Notes under the pieces: model-generated
Told to the model about the DNA's origin: nothing
The model's database searches: none
The model's input: only the letters and a program-made list of their open reading frames with translations
Shown here: positions 19,177-30,635 of the stretch, piece after piece
Position numbering within the stretch: position 1 is the first letter of the stretch
Layout of the letters: each line of letters opens with the position of its first letter
Made by a program: the position numbers and the translations under genes
Assembly: GCF_009708035.1 (NCBI RefSeq)
Contig: NZ_WMBQ01000001.1
Span: 1,798,001-1,862,000 of the forward strand
Direction: 5' to 3'
DNA from: Hyphomicrobium album
GTDB lineage: Bacteria > Pseudomonadota > Alphaproteobacteria > Rhizobiales > Hyphomicrobiaceae
Length of the DNA: 64,000 nt

Positions 19177-19540
19177 CAAGTCTCTCCAAAGCAATTAGGC
19201 AATCTCCTTCGGGCGAATGCCCTAGGACATCAAATCGCGCGATGGAGACGTCCAGTGTCGGAGTAAACCAAGGCGTGTTCGATCGGCCCTATATGGACCG
19301 CTCCATGCCGAAAGGCAAGGCGAGGATGGGGGTCTGTGGGACGACGTGATGGCCCCCTTACCGGTCCACCTATGTGGCGGTAAAGGCCCCTGATTCTCTT
19401 GACTTGCCGGCACATCGCGAAGAGCAAATCTCACTTCGCGAGGGCCTCGCGGCGCTCTCAGATCGCGGCAAATTTACGGCGTGTTGGAGAGGCAAGGCGC
19501 TGCCTCAAGAGCGGGCAGCTGAGCACCCCGCCCACCACAT
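19177..19540. other. Gap upstream of the cold-shock gene, no gene recognised
   Basis: The short minus-strand frames 19222-19434 and 19230-19427 have no homology and no ribosome sites. The stretch should contain the promoter and any leader of the cold-shock gene. I find no tRNA or known riboswitch core in it. Confidence 0.45.
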
Positions 19541-19571
19541 AAAAGAGCGCCAGGCGCGATGCGCCCGGCGC
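19541..19571 (-). terminator. Rho-independent terminator after the M15-like gene
   Basis: An 11-bp GC-rich stem with one G-U pair (19547-19557 with 19561-19571) and a 3-base loop. On the minus strand it is followed by TCTTTTA. It lies 56 bases past the stop of the gene at 19628. Confidence 0.8.
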
Positions 19572-19627
19572 CCTGAGAGGTTGCAACGGCTGGGTTGCAC
19601 GCCCCGCCGCCGTCACGGAATGGCAAT

Positions 19628-20323
19628 CTAGCGATACATCGTAGCGTAGCCGCGAGAGTAGTCGGAGTTGCCGGACCCGTAACGCGAGCCATAGCCGCGC
19701 TCGTACGAGGCCTCACGCGCATATCGCTGGGAACGTCCATAGGAGCGCGGCTCGTAGTCGTAATCGCGCGCATAGCGCTCGTACCGCGAGCCGCCGCTCG
19801 ACGCGGAGCGCCGGCTGCTGCTGCCGGTATTGCGGCTCGCATACTTGCGACCGCCTGCCAGCGAAACGAAGTGCTGGCCGACGTCGATGTGGATGTGGCT
19901 CATGTCGGGATACGTCATGGTGCCACCCGTCTTGTGATTGGCGACCAGCCAATCGATGATCGCACCCTTGCGGTTGCCGGCCTCGAAGTCCACGGCGTTG
20001 CCGCTGGCATGGCGCGAGATGCGGCCAGATCCGGCGATGCGCGCGCCCGGGCGGCATGTCGAGATCACCTTTACCGGTCCGAAGCGAGCCTCGACCTGGT
20101 CGAGCAGGTCGTGCACCGGCTTGGTCAGGCACTTGCGAGGCGCGCCCTTGTCGTCGGCGACGCGAGGGACATTCTTCGCCTCGGGGCGCCCCCAGTTTGG
20201 TGCCTGTGCCGGCTCGCCGTAAGTCCGACCGTCGAAACCGTAGTAGGGCTTTGCCGCCTGCACGGATGTGGCAGAGAAAATGAGCGCAACGCCGATCGTT
20301 GCGGTTGAGAGCCGCTTGATCAT
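19628..20323 (-). CDS. Exported M15/DUF882-type peptidase-like protein with Tyr/Arg/Ser-rich tail
   Basis: 231 residues with a signal peptide (MIKRLSTATIGVALIFS to VQAA). Residues 60-150 look like the peptidase M15 / YcbK fold. The zinc-site pattern is present as SRHASGNAVDFE and SHIHIDVG (His, Asp, His). Such proteins cut the peptide stems of peptidoglycan. The last 75 residues are low-complexity, with repeated YARDYDYE, YGRSQRY and GYGSRYGSG, and may bind the wall. ATG at 20323 is preferred over GTG at 20329 because AGGAG sits five bases upstream. Confidence 0.82.
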   Translation of the reverse strand: MIKRLSTATIGVALIFSATSVQAAKPYYGFDGRTYGEPAQAPNWGRPEAKNVPRVADDKGAPRKCLTKPVHDLLDQVEARFGPVKVISTCRPGARIAGSGRISRHASGNAVDFEAGNRKGAIIDWLVANHKTGGTMTYPDMSHIHIDVGQHFVSLAGGRKYASRNTGSSSRRSASSGGSRYERYARDYDYEPRSYGRSQRYAREASYERGYGSRYGSGNSDYSRGYATMYR

Positions 20324-20599
20324 GATCACTCCTGGATTTGTAGAGAGACTTCGGGGCGGCTATCGAGCGCTTGCCCCATTCCAAATTCGCAGCTCGGTCT
20401 GCATCGACGGCCGCACACAGCCAGCCGTCGAGTTCACGAGCCTACGCAGATCCCCGGAGACCGCCTCGCCTGTCCGTCGAGCGCCTTTGCCACGATCATC
20501 ACGACGATGACCAAGCCGGGTTGAGACGCAGTCTGCCACGCCATGTGGTGACAATGGGGCGTGGTTAACCTGGTGCGGCGATGCGCCGTATGCGTCTTG
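20324..20599. other. Gap between the M15-like gene and the BA14K-like terminator
   Basis: No gene is supported. The minus-strand frame at 20434-20802 merely covers the BA14K-like gene in another frame. The left part should hold the promoter of the M15-like gene. Nothing else recognised. Confidence 0.4.
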
Positions 20600-20638
20600 A
20601 AAAGCGATGAGGCGCCGGATTGTGCAACCGGCGCCTCA
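20600..20638 (-). terminator. Rho-independent terminator after the BA14K-like gene
   Basis: An 11-bp perfect stem (20608-20618 with 20628-20638) with a 9-base loop. On the minus strand it is followed by a short spacer and TTTT. It lies 25 bases past the stop codon of the BA14K-like gene. Confidence 0.8.
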
Positions 20639-20662
20639 GCAAAGTGCTTGCGTGTTGCCGTC

Positions 20663-20998
20663 CTAGCGCAGGTACGGGCAAACACGCTCCTCGCCGTAGC
20701 GATTGATATACGTGCCGGAGCGTGGATCGAAGCCGCGGAAGTCGCGGGCGCAGCGGCGCATATCGCGATCATCCGCGCGGCCTTCGCTAATCGCGGCCGC
20801 AATCAGTGCGCCGGCGACGATGCCGCCGAACAAGGCTCCCGGACCCCAGCCGCGGCGCCCGACCAATGTTACGCCGGTGTCACTGCTTTTGATCGCCTGC
20901 ATTCCGATCGGTGCCGCAACGGCAGACGCAAGCGGCAGCGCCGACACCAACAGCGACGCGCACACGACCGATCCGACCATCGATTTCATTCGTGTCAC
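20663..20998 (-). CDS. BA14K-like small exported protein
   Basis: 111 residues: signal peptide (about 1-28, SLLVSALPLASAVAAP), a Gly/Ala membrane-like stretch (GALFGGIVAGALIAAAI), and a C-terminal motif CARDFRGFDPRSGTYINRYGEERVCPYLR. That last motif, two cysteines around DPRSGTY, is typical of the BA14K family of Hyphomicrobiales. Some members have been linked to lectin-like or immunoreactive properties in Brucella; function here is not known. GTG at 20998 is taken as start because AAAGGAG is six bases upstream. Confidence 0.8.
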   Translation of the reverse strand: MTRMKSMVGSVVCASLLVSALPLASAVAAPIGMQAIKSSDTGVTLVGRRGWGPGALFGGIVAGALIAAAISEGRADDRDMRRCARDFRGFDPRSGTYINRYGEERVCPYLR

Positions 20999-21159
20999 GA
21001 TGTGCTCCTTTCCCACCACGCGAAGTTCGCGTTGAGCACGTGATTTCATGCACCGATGGCATGCAGGCGGCGATACCGGGGCGATGGCGTGGCCAGCGGC
21101 GTGAAATGTCGACGTTCGCTGGCGATTGAGCGCGCGCGTCCATTGCCGAGCGCGACGCC

Positions 21160-22962
<1,803 letters not shown>

Positions 22963-23140
22963 GGCGCGGTAGATAGCACCGCCCCCCGCCCCTAGAAAGG
23001 GGCAGTGGCTTGAGTAACCGTGCTTTTCCGGTGGGGGCCGAAAATACCGCACACCATGCGGCCGTCCTTGTCTTGACGCGGCCATACCGAGCGGCATTTG
23101 TTAGCCCCACCCCGATCGCCAAAACGCCGAAGGACGCGTG

Positions 23141-24670
23141 ATGCACGTTATGAAAATTTGCGCGGCCCTCGCCGCCACCATCTATTTCGGCACCATCAAT
23201 ATCGCCGCGGCCCAGATCGAATCCTCCCCCGCGTTCCGCGAGATCCCGAAGAAGAAGCCCGTCCGCAAGGCACCGCCCGTAACTGCAGCACCTGGGGCCG
23301 CACCGGCGGCAGCCGCAACGCCGCCCGCCGCGCCCGCGGCAGCCGCGACGGCACCGGCAGCTGTCACACCCCCCGCTGCCGCTCCTGCCGCACCTGAAGC
23401 CCCCGCGCCGATGACGCAGGCCCCTCCCACCGAGGCTGCGCCGGCAGTGGCCCCGGTCGCGCAGGAAACCGGTGGCGTCTCCTCGCACGCCACGCATCCC
23501 AAGAAGCGCCCACCCTATCCGCCGGCAAAGGAGAACTGCCGCAACACCGAGAACTTCGAAGCGTGGAAGGCGCGCTTCCGCAAAGAAGCGGCGGCGCGCG
23601 GCGTCAGCCGTCAGTCGATCGCCATCGTCGACGCGACGCCGCTTGCCACCAACATCATCGGGCGCGACCGCAAGCAGGGCGCCATCTTCGTCATGACCTT
23701 CCTCGACTTCCAGACCAAGCTGGCGACGCCGAACCGCGTGCAGTCGAGCAAGCGCAAGGTCACCGAGCATCGCGCCACGTTCGAGCGCGCCGGCAAGGAA
23801 TTCGGCGTGCCCGCTTCGGTCATCACCGGCTTCTGGGCGCTGGAGAGCGACTTCGGCGCCGGCATGGGGAAGCTCCCCATTCTGCCGTCCCTCGTCGCCC
23901 TCGCCTACGACTGCCGGCGCGGCGAGATGTTCACCGAGGAGCTGATCGCCGCGCTGCAGATCATGGACCGCGGCGACATGAGCCCGTCCGGCATGATCGG
24001 CTCGTGGGCTGGCGAGATCGGGCAGACGCAGTTCCTGCCCACCCGCTACCTCGACTACGCCATCGACTATGACGGCGACGGGCGCATCAACCTGTTCTCC
24101 AACGACGACGACGTCATCGGCTCGACCGCGAACTACATGAAGAACCTCGGCTGGCGCCCGAACGAGCCGTGGATCGAGGAGGTGCGCGTCACCGGCGATC
24201 TGCCGTGGGACAAGGCCGATCTCGCGATCAAGCTGCCGCGCTCGCAATGGGCGCAGTGGGGCATCCAGTATCCCGACGGCAGCCCGGTTCCCGCCGACAA
24301 CCTCACCGCGTCGCTGCTGCTGCCCATGGGGCGCAACGGGCCGGCATTCCTCGCCTACCCGAATTTCGATATCTACACGGAGTGGAACAACTCGCTGAGC
24401 TACGCGACGACCGCCGCCTATCTTGCCACCCGCATCGACGGCGCGGGGGCGATGTCGCGCGGCCGCGGCGACACCAACGGTCTCGACGCGGCGCAGACCA
24501 AGGAGCTGCAGCAGATACTTGCCCGGCGCGGCTACGACGTGGGCAAGATCGACGGCCTCGCCGGCGCCAAGACGCGCGCGGCGGTGAAGGACATGCAGAT
24601 CAAGCTGGGCTTGCCCGCCGACTCCTACGCCACGCCCGAGCTGCTCTACGCGCTGCGCAGCGGCGGCTAA
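23141..24670 (+). CDS. Lytic murein transglycosylase (MltB type) with peptidoglycan-binding domain
   Basis: About 509 residues. A signal peptide is followed by a low-complexity Ala/Pro linker (about 40-115), then an SLT_2 / MltB catalytic domain (about 130-420) and a C-terminal peptidoglycan-binding domain (RRGYDVGKIDGLAGAKTRAAVK). The catalytic glutamate is in FWALESDFG, and GEIGQTQFLPTRYLDYAIDYDGDGR is the family signature region. It cleaves the glycan strand to 1,6-anhydro ends. The ATG at 23141 has GAAGGA about seven bases upstream; GTG at 23138 and ATG at 23150 are in frame. No lipobox is seen, so it is probably soluble in the periplasm. Confidence 0.93.
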   Translation: MHVMKICAALAATIYFGTINIAAAQIESSPAFREIPKKKPVRKAPPVTAAPGAAPAAAATPPAAPAAAATAPAAVTPPAAAPAAPEAPAPMTQAPPTEAAPAVAPVAQETGGVSSHATHPKKRPPYPPAKENCRNTENFEAWKARFRKEAAARGVSRQSIAIVDATPLATNIIGRDRKQGAIFVMTFLDFQTKLATPNRVQSSKRKVTEHRATFERAGKEFGVPASVITGFWALESDFGAGMGKLPILPSLVALAYDCRRGEMFTEELIAALQIMDRGDMSPSGMIGSWAGEIGQTQFLPTRYLDYAIDYDGDGRINLFSNDDDVIGSTANYMKNLGWRPNEPWIEEVRVTGDLPWDKADLAIKLPRSQWAQWGIQYPDGSPVPADNLTASLLLPMGRNGPAFLAYPNFDIYTEWNNSLSYATTAAYLATRIDGAGAMSRGRGDTNGLDAAQTKELQQILARRGYDVGKIDGLAGAKTRAAVKDMQIKLGLPADSYATPELLYALRSGG

Positions 24671-24687
24671 GCCAGCACGCACTCTCC

Positions 24688-24716
24688 GTCATCCCGGCAT
24701 TCATTGCCGGGATGAC
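24688..24716. repeat. Intergenic palindrome, REP-like
   Basis: Perfect 11-bp inverted repeat (GTCATCCCGGC / GCCGGGATGAC) with a 7-base loop, between convergent mltB-type and ndh genes. The same GTCATCCCGG start occurs in the element at 30048-30168. There is no T-tract. It probably belongs to a dispersed palindrome family and may also help end both transcripts. Confidence 0.6.
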
Positions 24717-24740
24717 CCTAGAGCGCGTCGCGCGTGTAGA

Positions 24741-26123
24741 TCAGTGCAGCTTGACGACGGGCTCGGTGCGGCGCGTCAGGGTGCGCGACAGCGTATCGAG
24801 CGCCACTTTCCACGGCCCGTGCAGCGCCATCTCGTGCATCTTGTAAAGCGAGCGATACATCAAGCGCGCGAACAGCCCTTCGATGAAGAAGCTCCGCCCG
24901 ATGATGAAGCCCATGAGGCTGCCGACGGTCGAGTAGTGGCCGAGCGACACGAGCGAGCCGAAGTCGCGATAGTGGAACGGCCGCAGCGGCTCGCCCTTCA
25001 GCTTGCGCTGGATCTCCGTGTAGAGGTGCGAAGCCTCCTGGTGCGCGGCCTGCGCGCGCGGCGGGATCGGCGCAGTTGCCCCCTCAGGAACGAGGTATGC
25101 GCTGTCGCCCAGCGCGAAGATGTTGGGGTCGCGCGTCGTTTGCAGCGTTTCGGTGACGACAAGCTGGTTCGACTTGCTGACCTCGAGGCCATCGAGCTTG
25201 GCGAGCACGTCGGGACCTTTTACGCCCGCCGCCCACACGACGAGCTCCGAAGGTACGAAGCTGCCGTTGGCGAGTTTCACGCCTTCAGCTGTGACCTCAG
25301 TCACGGGAGAACCCGTGCGGATGTCGACGTGGAGATCGCGCAGCGTCTCGGCCACGGCCTCGGCGATCTTCTCGGGCAACGCCGGCAGGATGCGCGGCGC
25401 CGCCTCGATCAGGGTGATCTTGATGTCCTTCTCCGGGTCGATCTTGTCGAGGCCGAAGGCGACGACGCCGCGTGCCGTCTGGTGCAACTCGGCGGCGAGC
25501 TCCGTGCCGGTGGCACCGGCGCCGATGATGGCGACGTCGAGCTGGCCGGGGCGTATGGGGCCCTCCTGCGCGTAGGCGCGCACGCAGGCATTGATCATGC
25601 GCCGGTTGAAGCGCTCGGCCTGCTCGGGTGTATCGAGCATGATGGCATATTTGGTGACGCCCGGCGTGCCGAAGTCGTTGCCGACGCAGCCGATGGCGAT
25701 GACGAGGATGTCGTAGCGGAACGAGCGAACCGGCGTGATCTCGCGTCCGTCCTCGTCGTAGGTGGCGGCAAGGTAGACCAGCTGCTTCTTGCGATCGACG
25801 CCCGTCATTTCGCCGTAACGAAACTGAAAGCCGTGCCAGTAGCCCTGTGCCTGATACTCGATCTCGTGCTGCGCCGTATCCATGCTGCCGGCGGCTATCT
25901 CGTGCAGCAGCGGCTTCCAGATGTGCGTGCGGGCGCGCTCGATGAGCGAGATCCTCGCCTGCTTCTTGCGCCACCAGCGATCACGGCCGAGTCGGTCACC
26001 GAGCCGCGTCGCCAATTCCAGACCGCCCGCACCACCGCCGACGATAACGATGTGCGGCAGGCTGGTGTCGTCGCCGACGGGGAGCACCTTGGTGGTGGCG
26101 GGGAGTGTGGTGGATTCCGTCAT
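24741..26123 (-). CDS. ndh: Type II NADH dehydrogenase
   Basis: 460 residues, a non-proton-pumping NADH:quinone oxidoreductase. It has an N-terminal FAD site (IVIVGGGAGGLELATRLG), a central NADH site (VAIIGAGATGTELAAEL) and the second FAD contact (NIFALGDSAYL). The C-terminal part (GFIIGRSFFIEGLFARLMYRSLYKMHEM) is the amphipathic membrane-binding region of the family. It feeds electrons from NADH to quinone, useful when C1 oxidation makes excess NADH. A long antisense frame covers it but shows no family signal. Confidence 0.93.
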   Translation of the reverse strand: MTESTTLPATTKVLPVGDDTSLPHIVIVGGGAGGLELATRLGDRLGRDRWWRKKQARISLIERARTHIWKPLLHEIAAGSMDTAQHEIEYQAQGYWHGFQFRYGEMTGVDRKKQLVYLAATYDEDGREITPVRSFRYDILVIAIGCVGNDFGTPGVTKYAIMLDTPEQAERFNRRMINACVRAYAQEGPIRPGQLDVAIIGAGATGTELAAELHQTARGVVAFGLDKIDPEKDIKITLIEAAPRILPALPEKIAEAVAETLRDLHVDIRTGSPVTEVTAEGVKLANGSFVPSELVVWAAGVKGPDVLAKLDGLEVSKSNQLVVTETLQTTRDPNIFALGDSAYLVPEGATAPIPPRAQAAHQEASHLYTEIQRKLKGEPLRPFHYRDFGSLVSLGHYSTVGSLMGFIIGRSFFIEGLFARLMYRSLYKMHEMALHGPWKVALDTLSRTLTRRTEPVVKLH

Positions 26124-26261
26124 CGCGGAGCGCCTCTTGGGATGGAGACCTACGGGCCGACGCGCTTATAGCATCAGCCGGCCCGCGGAGCGCTAGCGCC
26201 GGGCATATCGATTCGATAGCGAGCGACGAAGTGCGTCAGGACGCCGAGCAGCGTAGAGCGC

Positions 26262-26411
26262 TTAGGGCGCGGGTGCAGCGGGCTCGGCGGCAGGCGCGGC
26301 AGGCGTCTCGGGTCCCGTCGCGAACGGCAGGTCGGCGAACACGAACGTGTAGGCGAGCGCGGCAAGGATGCAGGCGATGAAGCCGAACATCAGAAGCTTG
26401 CGATTGTCCAT
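26262..26411 (-). CDS. Very small single-span membrane protein
   Basis: 49 residues: a short basic start (MDNRKLL), one membrane helix (MFGFIACILAALAYTFVFA), and an Ala/Pro/Glu-rich outer tail. GAGGGA lies nine bases before the ATG at 26411. No family recognised. It sits between ndh and pheT on the same strand and may be co-transcribed with ndh's upstream neighbour. Its reality rests on the ribosome site and clear helix. Confidence 0.55.
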   Translation of the reverse strand: MDNRKLLMFGFIACILAALAYTFVFADLPFATGPETPAAPAAEPAAPAP

Positions 26412-26500
26412 CGGTGCATATCCCTCGCGGCTGGCGCGGGCTGAATATGCCCGCACGTGCACCAAGCACGCAAGGATTTGAAAAACCGCTAAGGCTCCGA

Positions 26501-28933
26501 TCAGGAGCGGATTTCGCCGCCGGTCGCTGCCTTCACCGCAGCCGCCACCTTCTGCGTCACCGCCTCGATGTCCTTGTCGGTCAGCGTCTCGGCGGTGGGT
26601 TGCAGCGTCACTTCGATGGCGAGCGACTTCTTGCCTTCCTTCTCGAGCGCACCGCCTTCGAACAGATCGAACACGGACACTTCGCGGATCAGCGTCTTGT
26701 CGGCGCCGGCCGCGGCACGCACCACGTCAGCGGCAGCGACGTTGCGATCGAGCACGAAGGCGAAGTCGCGGCGCACCGGCAGGAGATCGCTGGCTTCAAG
26801 GCGCGGCTTGGCGCGGCTCTTGGCCTTCTGCGCGGGCAGGGCGTCGAGGAAGACCTCGAAGGCGGCAACGGGAGCGGCGACATCGAGTGACTTGAGCGTC
26901 GCGGGATGGATTTCGCCGAAGTGCGCCAGAACCGTCTTCGGCCCGAGGCGCAGCGTGCCGGACCGTCCGGGGTGGTACCACGCCGGCGCGTCGCGGGTGA
27001 TCTGCGCCTTCGAGGGATCGAGCCCGAGCGCCGTGAGCACGGCGAACACGTCGGCCTTGGCGTCGAACACGTCGACGTCCTTCGCCGCCCCGTCCCAATG
27101 GCGGCCGCTGCCAGAGACCTTGGCCGTACCGGCGCGCACGCCAGATGCGGAGACGTATTGATCGTCGGCCTTGTCGCCGCGATACGCCTGCCCGAGCTCG
27201 AAGAGCGCCGCATCATTGAAGCCGCGGTTGGTATTGCGCTTCAGTGCCGTGAGCAGACCCGGCAACAGACCCGGACGCATCGCCGACATCTCGACCGAGA
27301 TCGGATTGGCGAGCTCCAGCGCCGCATGGCCGCCACCGAACGCTTTCGCTTCGGCCGGGGGAATGAATGACCAGGTGATCGCCTCGACGATGCCCCGCGC
27401 GGCCAGCGTGCGGCGAGCCCGGCGGGCGCGTTTCTGGCGCTCGGTCAGCACCGGCTTGGCGACGCCCGCCGGACGCTCCATGGGCGTTGCTGGTACGCGG
27501 TCGAGCCCGGCGATGCGCACGACCTCCTCGACGAGGTCGGCCGGACCGTGGATGTCGGGGCGCCAGGACGGTGTCGTGACGCTGATCACATCGCCCTTTC
27601 CAAGGATCTCGCAGCCGAGAGACTCCAGGATCGTTCTGATCTCGCTCTCAGGAAGGACAAGCCCTGCCAGTTTCGCGACTAGCCTGGTGTCGAAGGTGAT
27701 GCTGTGCCGACCCTCCGGCGCCACACCGGCGACCGTGGCCTTGGACGGCTTGCCGCCGCAGAGCTTGTGGATCATCTGCGTCGCGAGATCGAGGCCGGCA
27801 AGGACTGACTGGGGATCGACGCCGCGCTCGAAGCGATAACGCGCATCCGTCACGAGGCCCGTCTTGCGGCCCGTCTGCGCCGTACGTGCCGGATCGAAGT
27901 ACGCGCTCTCGATCAGCACGTTGACGGTCGCGTCGGTAGATCCCGAAGCCTCGCCGCCTATGACCCCACCGAGGCCGAGCGGGCCGCTGTCGTCCGCGAT
28001 GACGCACATCGTCTCGTCGACCACGTACTCCTTGCCGTCCAAGGCGAGAAACTTCTCGCCCGGCTTGCCGAGACGCGCGCGCACCGCACCCTTCAACTTG
28101 TCGCCGTCGTAGACATGCAGCGGGCGACCGCGATCAATGCTGATGTAGTTGGTGACGTCGACCAGCGCGTTGATCGGCCGGAGGCCTACAGCTTTCAAGC
28201 GTTGCTGCAGCCAGGCTGGCGACGGGCCGTTCTTGACGCCCTTCACGTAGCGGCCGGCGAACACCGGACAGGCACTGCTCGTATCCTTGGAGAACTCGAG
28301 CTTGATCTCGATAGGGCATGCGTCGGCGCCTTCGACGCCGGAAATGGCCTTTTCCGGCTTCAGCGTGCCGAGGCCGGCAGCCGCCAGATCGCGAGCGATG
28401 CCGCGTACGCCGGTGCAGTCCGGGCGGTTCGGCGTCAGCTTCACCTCGAAAACGGGATCGTTGAGACCGGCTGCATCGATGTAGCTCTCGCCGACATGCG
28501 CCGCCAATTCGGCGGAGAGCTCGATGATGCCGGCGCTCTCGTCGGAAAGCTCAAGCTCGGCGGCCGAGCACATCATGCCGTTCGAGACGACGCCGCGGAC
28601 CGGCTTCTTTTCGAGCGTGATCTTCGATCCCGGAATATAGGTGCCGAGCGGCGCGAAAACGCCGACGAGCCCGGTGCGCGCGTTGGGGGCGCCACAGACG
28701 ACCTCGAGCGGCGGCTTACCCTTGTCGGTCTCGACCATGACGATCTGCAGCTTGTCGGCATTCGGATGCCGCTTGGCCTCGACGATGCGCGCCACGCGGA
28801 AAGCGCCGAGCTTCGCGCCGGGGTTCTCGACGCTCTCGACCTCGAGGCCGATGGCCGACAGACGCGTCGCGATCTCATCGACCGTCGCCTTAGTCTTCAG
28901 ATGATCCTTGAGCCAGGACAGCGTGAATTTCAT
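26501..28933 (-). CDS. pheT: Phenylalanine--tRNA ligase, beta subunit
   Basis: Beta chain of the heterotetrameric phenylalanyl-tRNA synthetase, 810 residues (usual about 800). Begins MKFTLSWLKDHL. The tRNA-binding EMAP-like domain is at residues 40-150 (FRVARIVEAKRHPNADKLQ); B3/B4 editing region, B5 domain and the C-terminal anticodon-binding FDX-ACB domain follow in order, with RRDFAFVLD in the last part. Only 9 bases separate it from pheS upstream, so the two subunits are translated together. Confidence 0.97.
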   Translation of the reverse strand: MKFTLSWLKDHLKTKATVDEIATRLSAIGLEVESVENPGAKLGAFRVARIVEAKRHPNADKLQIVMVETDKGKPPLEVVCGAPNARTGLVGVFAPLGTYIPGSKITLEKKPVRGVVSNGMMCSAAELELSDESAGIIELSAELAAHVGESYIDAAGLNDPVFEVKLTPNRPDCTGVRGIARDLAAAGLGTLKPEKAISGVEGADACPIEIKLEFSKDTSSACPVFAGRYVKGVKNGPSPAWLQQRLKAVGLRPINALVDVTNYISIDRGRPLHVYDGDKLKGAVRARLGKPGEKFLALDGKEYVVDETMCVIADDSGPLGLGGVIGGEASGSTDATVNVLIESAYFDPARTAQTGRKTGLVTDARYRFERGVDPQSVLAGLDLATQMIHKLCGGKPSKATVAGVAPEGRHSITFDTRLVAKLAGLVLPESEIRTILESLGCEILGKGDVISVTTPSWRPDIHGPADLVEEVVRIAGLDRVPATPMERPAGVAKPVLTERQKRARRARRTLAARGIVEAITWSFIPPAEAKAFGGGHAALELANPISVEMSAMRPGLLPGLLTALKRNTNRGFNDAALFELGQAYRGDKADDQYVSASGVRAGTAKVSGSGRHWDGAAKDVDVFDAKADVFAVLTALGLDPSKAQITRDAPAWYHPGRSGTLRLGPKTVLAHFGEIHPATLKSLDVAAPVAAFEVFLDALPAQKAKSRAKPRLEASDLLPVRRDFAFVLDRNVAAADVVRAAAGADKTLIREVSVFDLFEGGALEKEGKKSLAIEVTLQPTAETLTDKDIEAVTQKVAAAVKAATGGEIRS

Positions 28934-28942
28934 TGCGTCACC

Positions 28943-30025
28943 TCAGCCCGAAAGGCCTCCGGAAAGCGTTGGGACGTCCAACACCGAGAAGCCGTAGTGG
29001 CGCAGCCAGCGCAGATCGCCGGAGAAGAAGGCGCGCAGGTCGGTCAGCCCGTACTTCAGCATGGCGATGCGATCGAGGCCCATGCCGAAGGCGAAGCCCT
29101 GATACTTCTCAGGATCGAGCCCGCAGTTGCGCAGCACGTTTGGATGCACCATCCCGCAGCCCAGGATTTCCAGCCACTGGCCTGGCTTGCCGATCGCCTC
29201 GGCGCCGATGTCGACTTCCATCGACGGCTCGGTGAACGGGAAGTGCGAGGCGCGGAAGCGCATCTTCACTTCGTCCACTTCGAAGAATGCCTTGCAGAAT
29301 TCTTCGAGCACCCACTTCAGGTGTCCCATGTGGGTCGTCTCGTCGATGACGAGGCCCTCGATCTGGTGGAACATCGGCGTGTGGGTCTGGTCGCTGTCGC
29401 TGCGATAGACGCGGCCCGGGGCGATGATGCGGATCGGCGGCTTCTGCGCCAGCATCGTGCGGATCTGCACCGGGCTCGTGTGCGTGCGCAGCACCAGTCG
29501 CGATCCATCCTCTTTCGGCCGGAAGTAGAACGTGTCGTGCTCTTGCCGCGCCGGATGCTCGGGCGGGATGTTGAGCTTGGTGAAATTGAGATCGTCGGTC
29601 TCGATGTCGGGACCTTCGGCGACGGCAAAGCCCATGTCGGCGAAGATCTCGACGCACTCGTCGTAAACTTGGCTGACCGGGTGGATGCGGCCGTCGGCGA
29701 CGGCGCCGGGACGGACCGGCAAGGTCACGTCGGCGCGCTCGTTGACGAGCCGCTGCGACAGCGCATCGCCCTCGAGCGACGCCTTGCGCGCCTCGAGCGC
29801 CTCGGAGACCCGCGCCTTGATCTCGTTGACGGACTGGCCGAAGCCCTTGCGCTGCTCGGCCGGCAGCGTGCCGAGCGTCTGCATCAGCTCGGCGATGCGA
29901 CCCTTCTTGCCGAGCACGGCGATGCGCGCCTGCTCGATGGCGGCGAGATCGCCGGCGGCAGCGATAGAGGCGAGAAGCTCTTGCTCGAGCCCTTGCAGAT
30001 CTGCGCCTGTAGCAACCGAGGTCAT
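28943..30025 (-). CDS. pheS: Phenylalanine--tRNA ligase, alpha subunit
   Basis: Catalytic alpha chain, 360 residues. An N-terminal coiled-coil (about 1-85) is followed by the class II aminoacyl-tRNA synthetase core: motif 2 region [13 protein letters not shown], then [10 protein letters not shown] and the motif 3 region [13 protein letters not shown]. It precedes pheT and follows rplT after an element of intergenic palindromes, so transcription from the infC side may reach it. Confidence 0.97.
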   Translation of the reverse strand: MTSVATGADLQGLEQELLASIAAAGDLAAIEQARIAVLGKKGRIAELMQTLGTLPAEQRKGFGQSVNEIKARVSEALEARKASLEGDALSQRLVNERADVTLPVRPGAVADGRIHPVSQVYDECVEIFADMGFAVAEGPDIETDDLNFTKLNIPPEHPARQEHDTFYFRPKEDGSRLVLRTHTSPVQIRTMLAQKPPIRIIAPGRVYRSDSDQTHTPMFHQIEGLVIDETTHMGHLKWVLEEFCKAFFEVDEVKMRFRASHFPFTEPSMEVDIGAEAIGKPGQWLEILGCGMVHPNVLRNCGLDPEKYQGFAFGMGLDRIAMLKYGLTDLRAFFSGDLRWLRHYGFSVLDVPTLSGGLSG

Positions 30026-30047
30026 GGGTTGACGAACCTTACCGGTG

Positions 30048-30168
30048 TCATCCCGGGCCTTGTGCCCGGGATCCAGGGATCAGCAGGCTCCAGACGCTCA
30101 GGTCGGATGCAACTTCGAATTGCGACCCCAGCCTTTAGCTGGATGCCGGGGACAAGCCCCGGCATGAC
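30048..30168. repeat. Composite REP-like palindrome pair
   Basis: Two roughly 30-base palindromes in inverted orientation (30048-30077 and 30139-30168), each a GC-rich hairpin of 8-9 bp with a 5-base loop (30051-30071 and 30143-30165). They are near copies of each other when one is reverse-complemented. They lie between rplT and pheS. This is the layout of bacterial interspersed mosaic elements, and it may separate ribosomal-protein from synthetase expression. Confidence 0.65.
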
Positions 30169-30194
30169 ATTCAATAGAACGTTCCGGCTGTGTC

Positions 30195-30572
30195 TTAAGC
30201 GGCGGCCTTCTGCGCCTTCTCGACGGCCTTGGCAGCCTGCTCGGCCAGCGCCTTGAAGCCCTCAGCGTCGGTGACGGCGAGATCGGCCAGAACCTTGCGG
30301 TCGATGGTGATCCCGGCCTTGTTCAGACCGTCGATAAATCGGCCGTAGGTCATGCCGTGCTCGCGCACCGCGGCGTTGATGCGCTGAATCCAGAGAGCGC
30401 GGAACGTGCGCTTCTTGGCCTTGCGATCGCGGTACTGGTACTGCATGGCCTTTTCGACGGCCTGCTTCGCGACGCGGATCGTGTTCTTGCGACGGCCATA
30501 GTAGCCCTTCGCAGCCTTCAGAACTTTCTTGTGCTTGGCATGGGCGGTAACGCCGCGCTTGACGCGTGCCAT
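30195..30572 (-). CDS. rplT: 50S ribosomal protein L20
   Basis: 125 residues, beginning [20 protein letters not shown], with the conserved [20 protein letters not shown] and [11 protein letters not shown] segments. L20 binds 23S rRNA early in assembly and in many bacteria represses its own operon. An Ala/Lys tail extends the C-terminus by a few residues over the E. coli form. It follows rpmI. Confidence 0.98.
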   Translation of the reverse strand: MARVKRGVTAHAKHKKVLKAAKGYYGRRKNTIRVAKQAVEKAMQYQYRDRKAKKRTFRALWIQRINAAVREHGMTYGRFIDGLNKAGITIDRKVLADLAVTDAEGFKALAEQAAKAVEKAQKAAA

Positions 30573-30635
30573 GGACTTGCTCCTTCAGATGACGTGTTCG
30601 GTTGCGCGAGCAGCTGACGCTTGGTCAGCGGATGC

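Noticed and set aside
24744-26171. A 475-residue open frame on the plus strand opposite ndh
   Set aside because: It covers ndh exactly in antisense, has the composition expected of a GC-rich shadow frame and no motif of any family. ndh has full FAD and NADH signatures.
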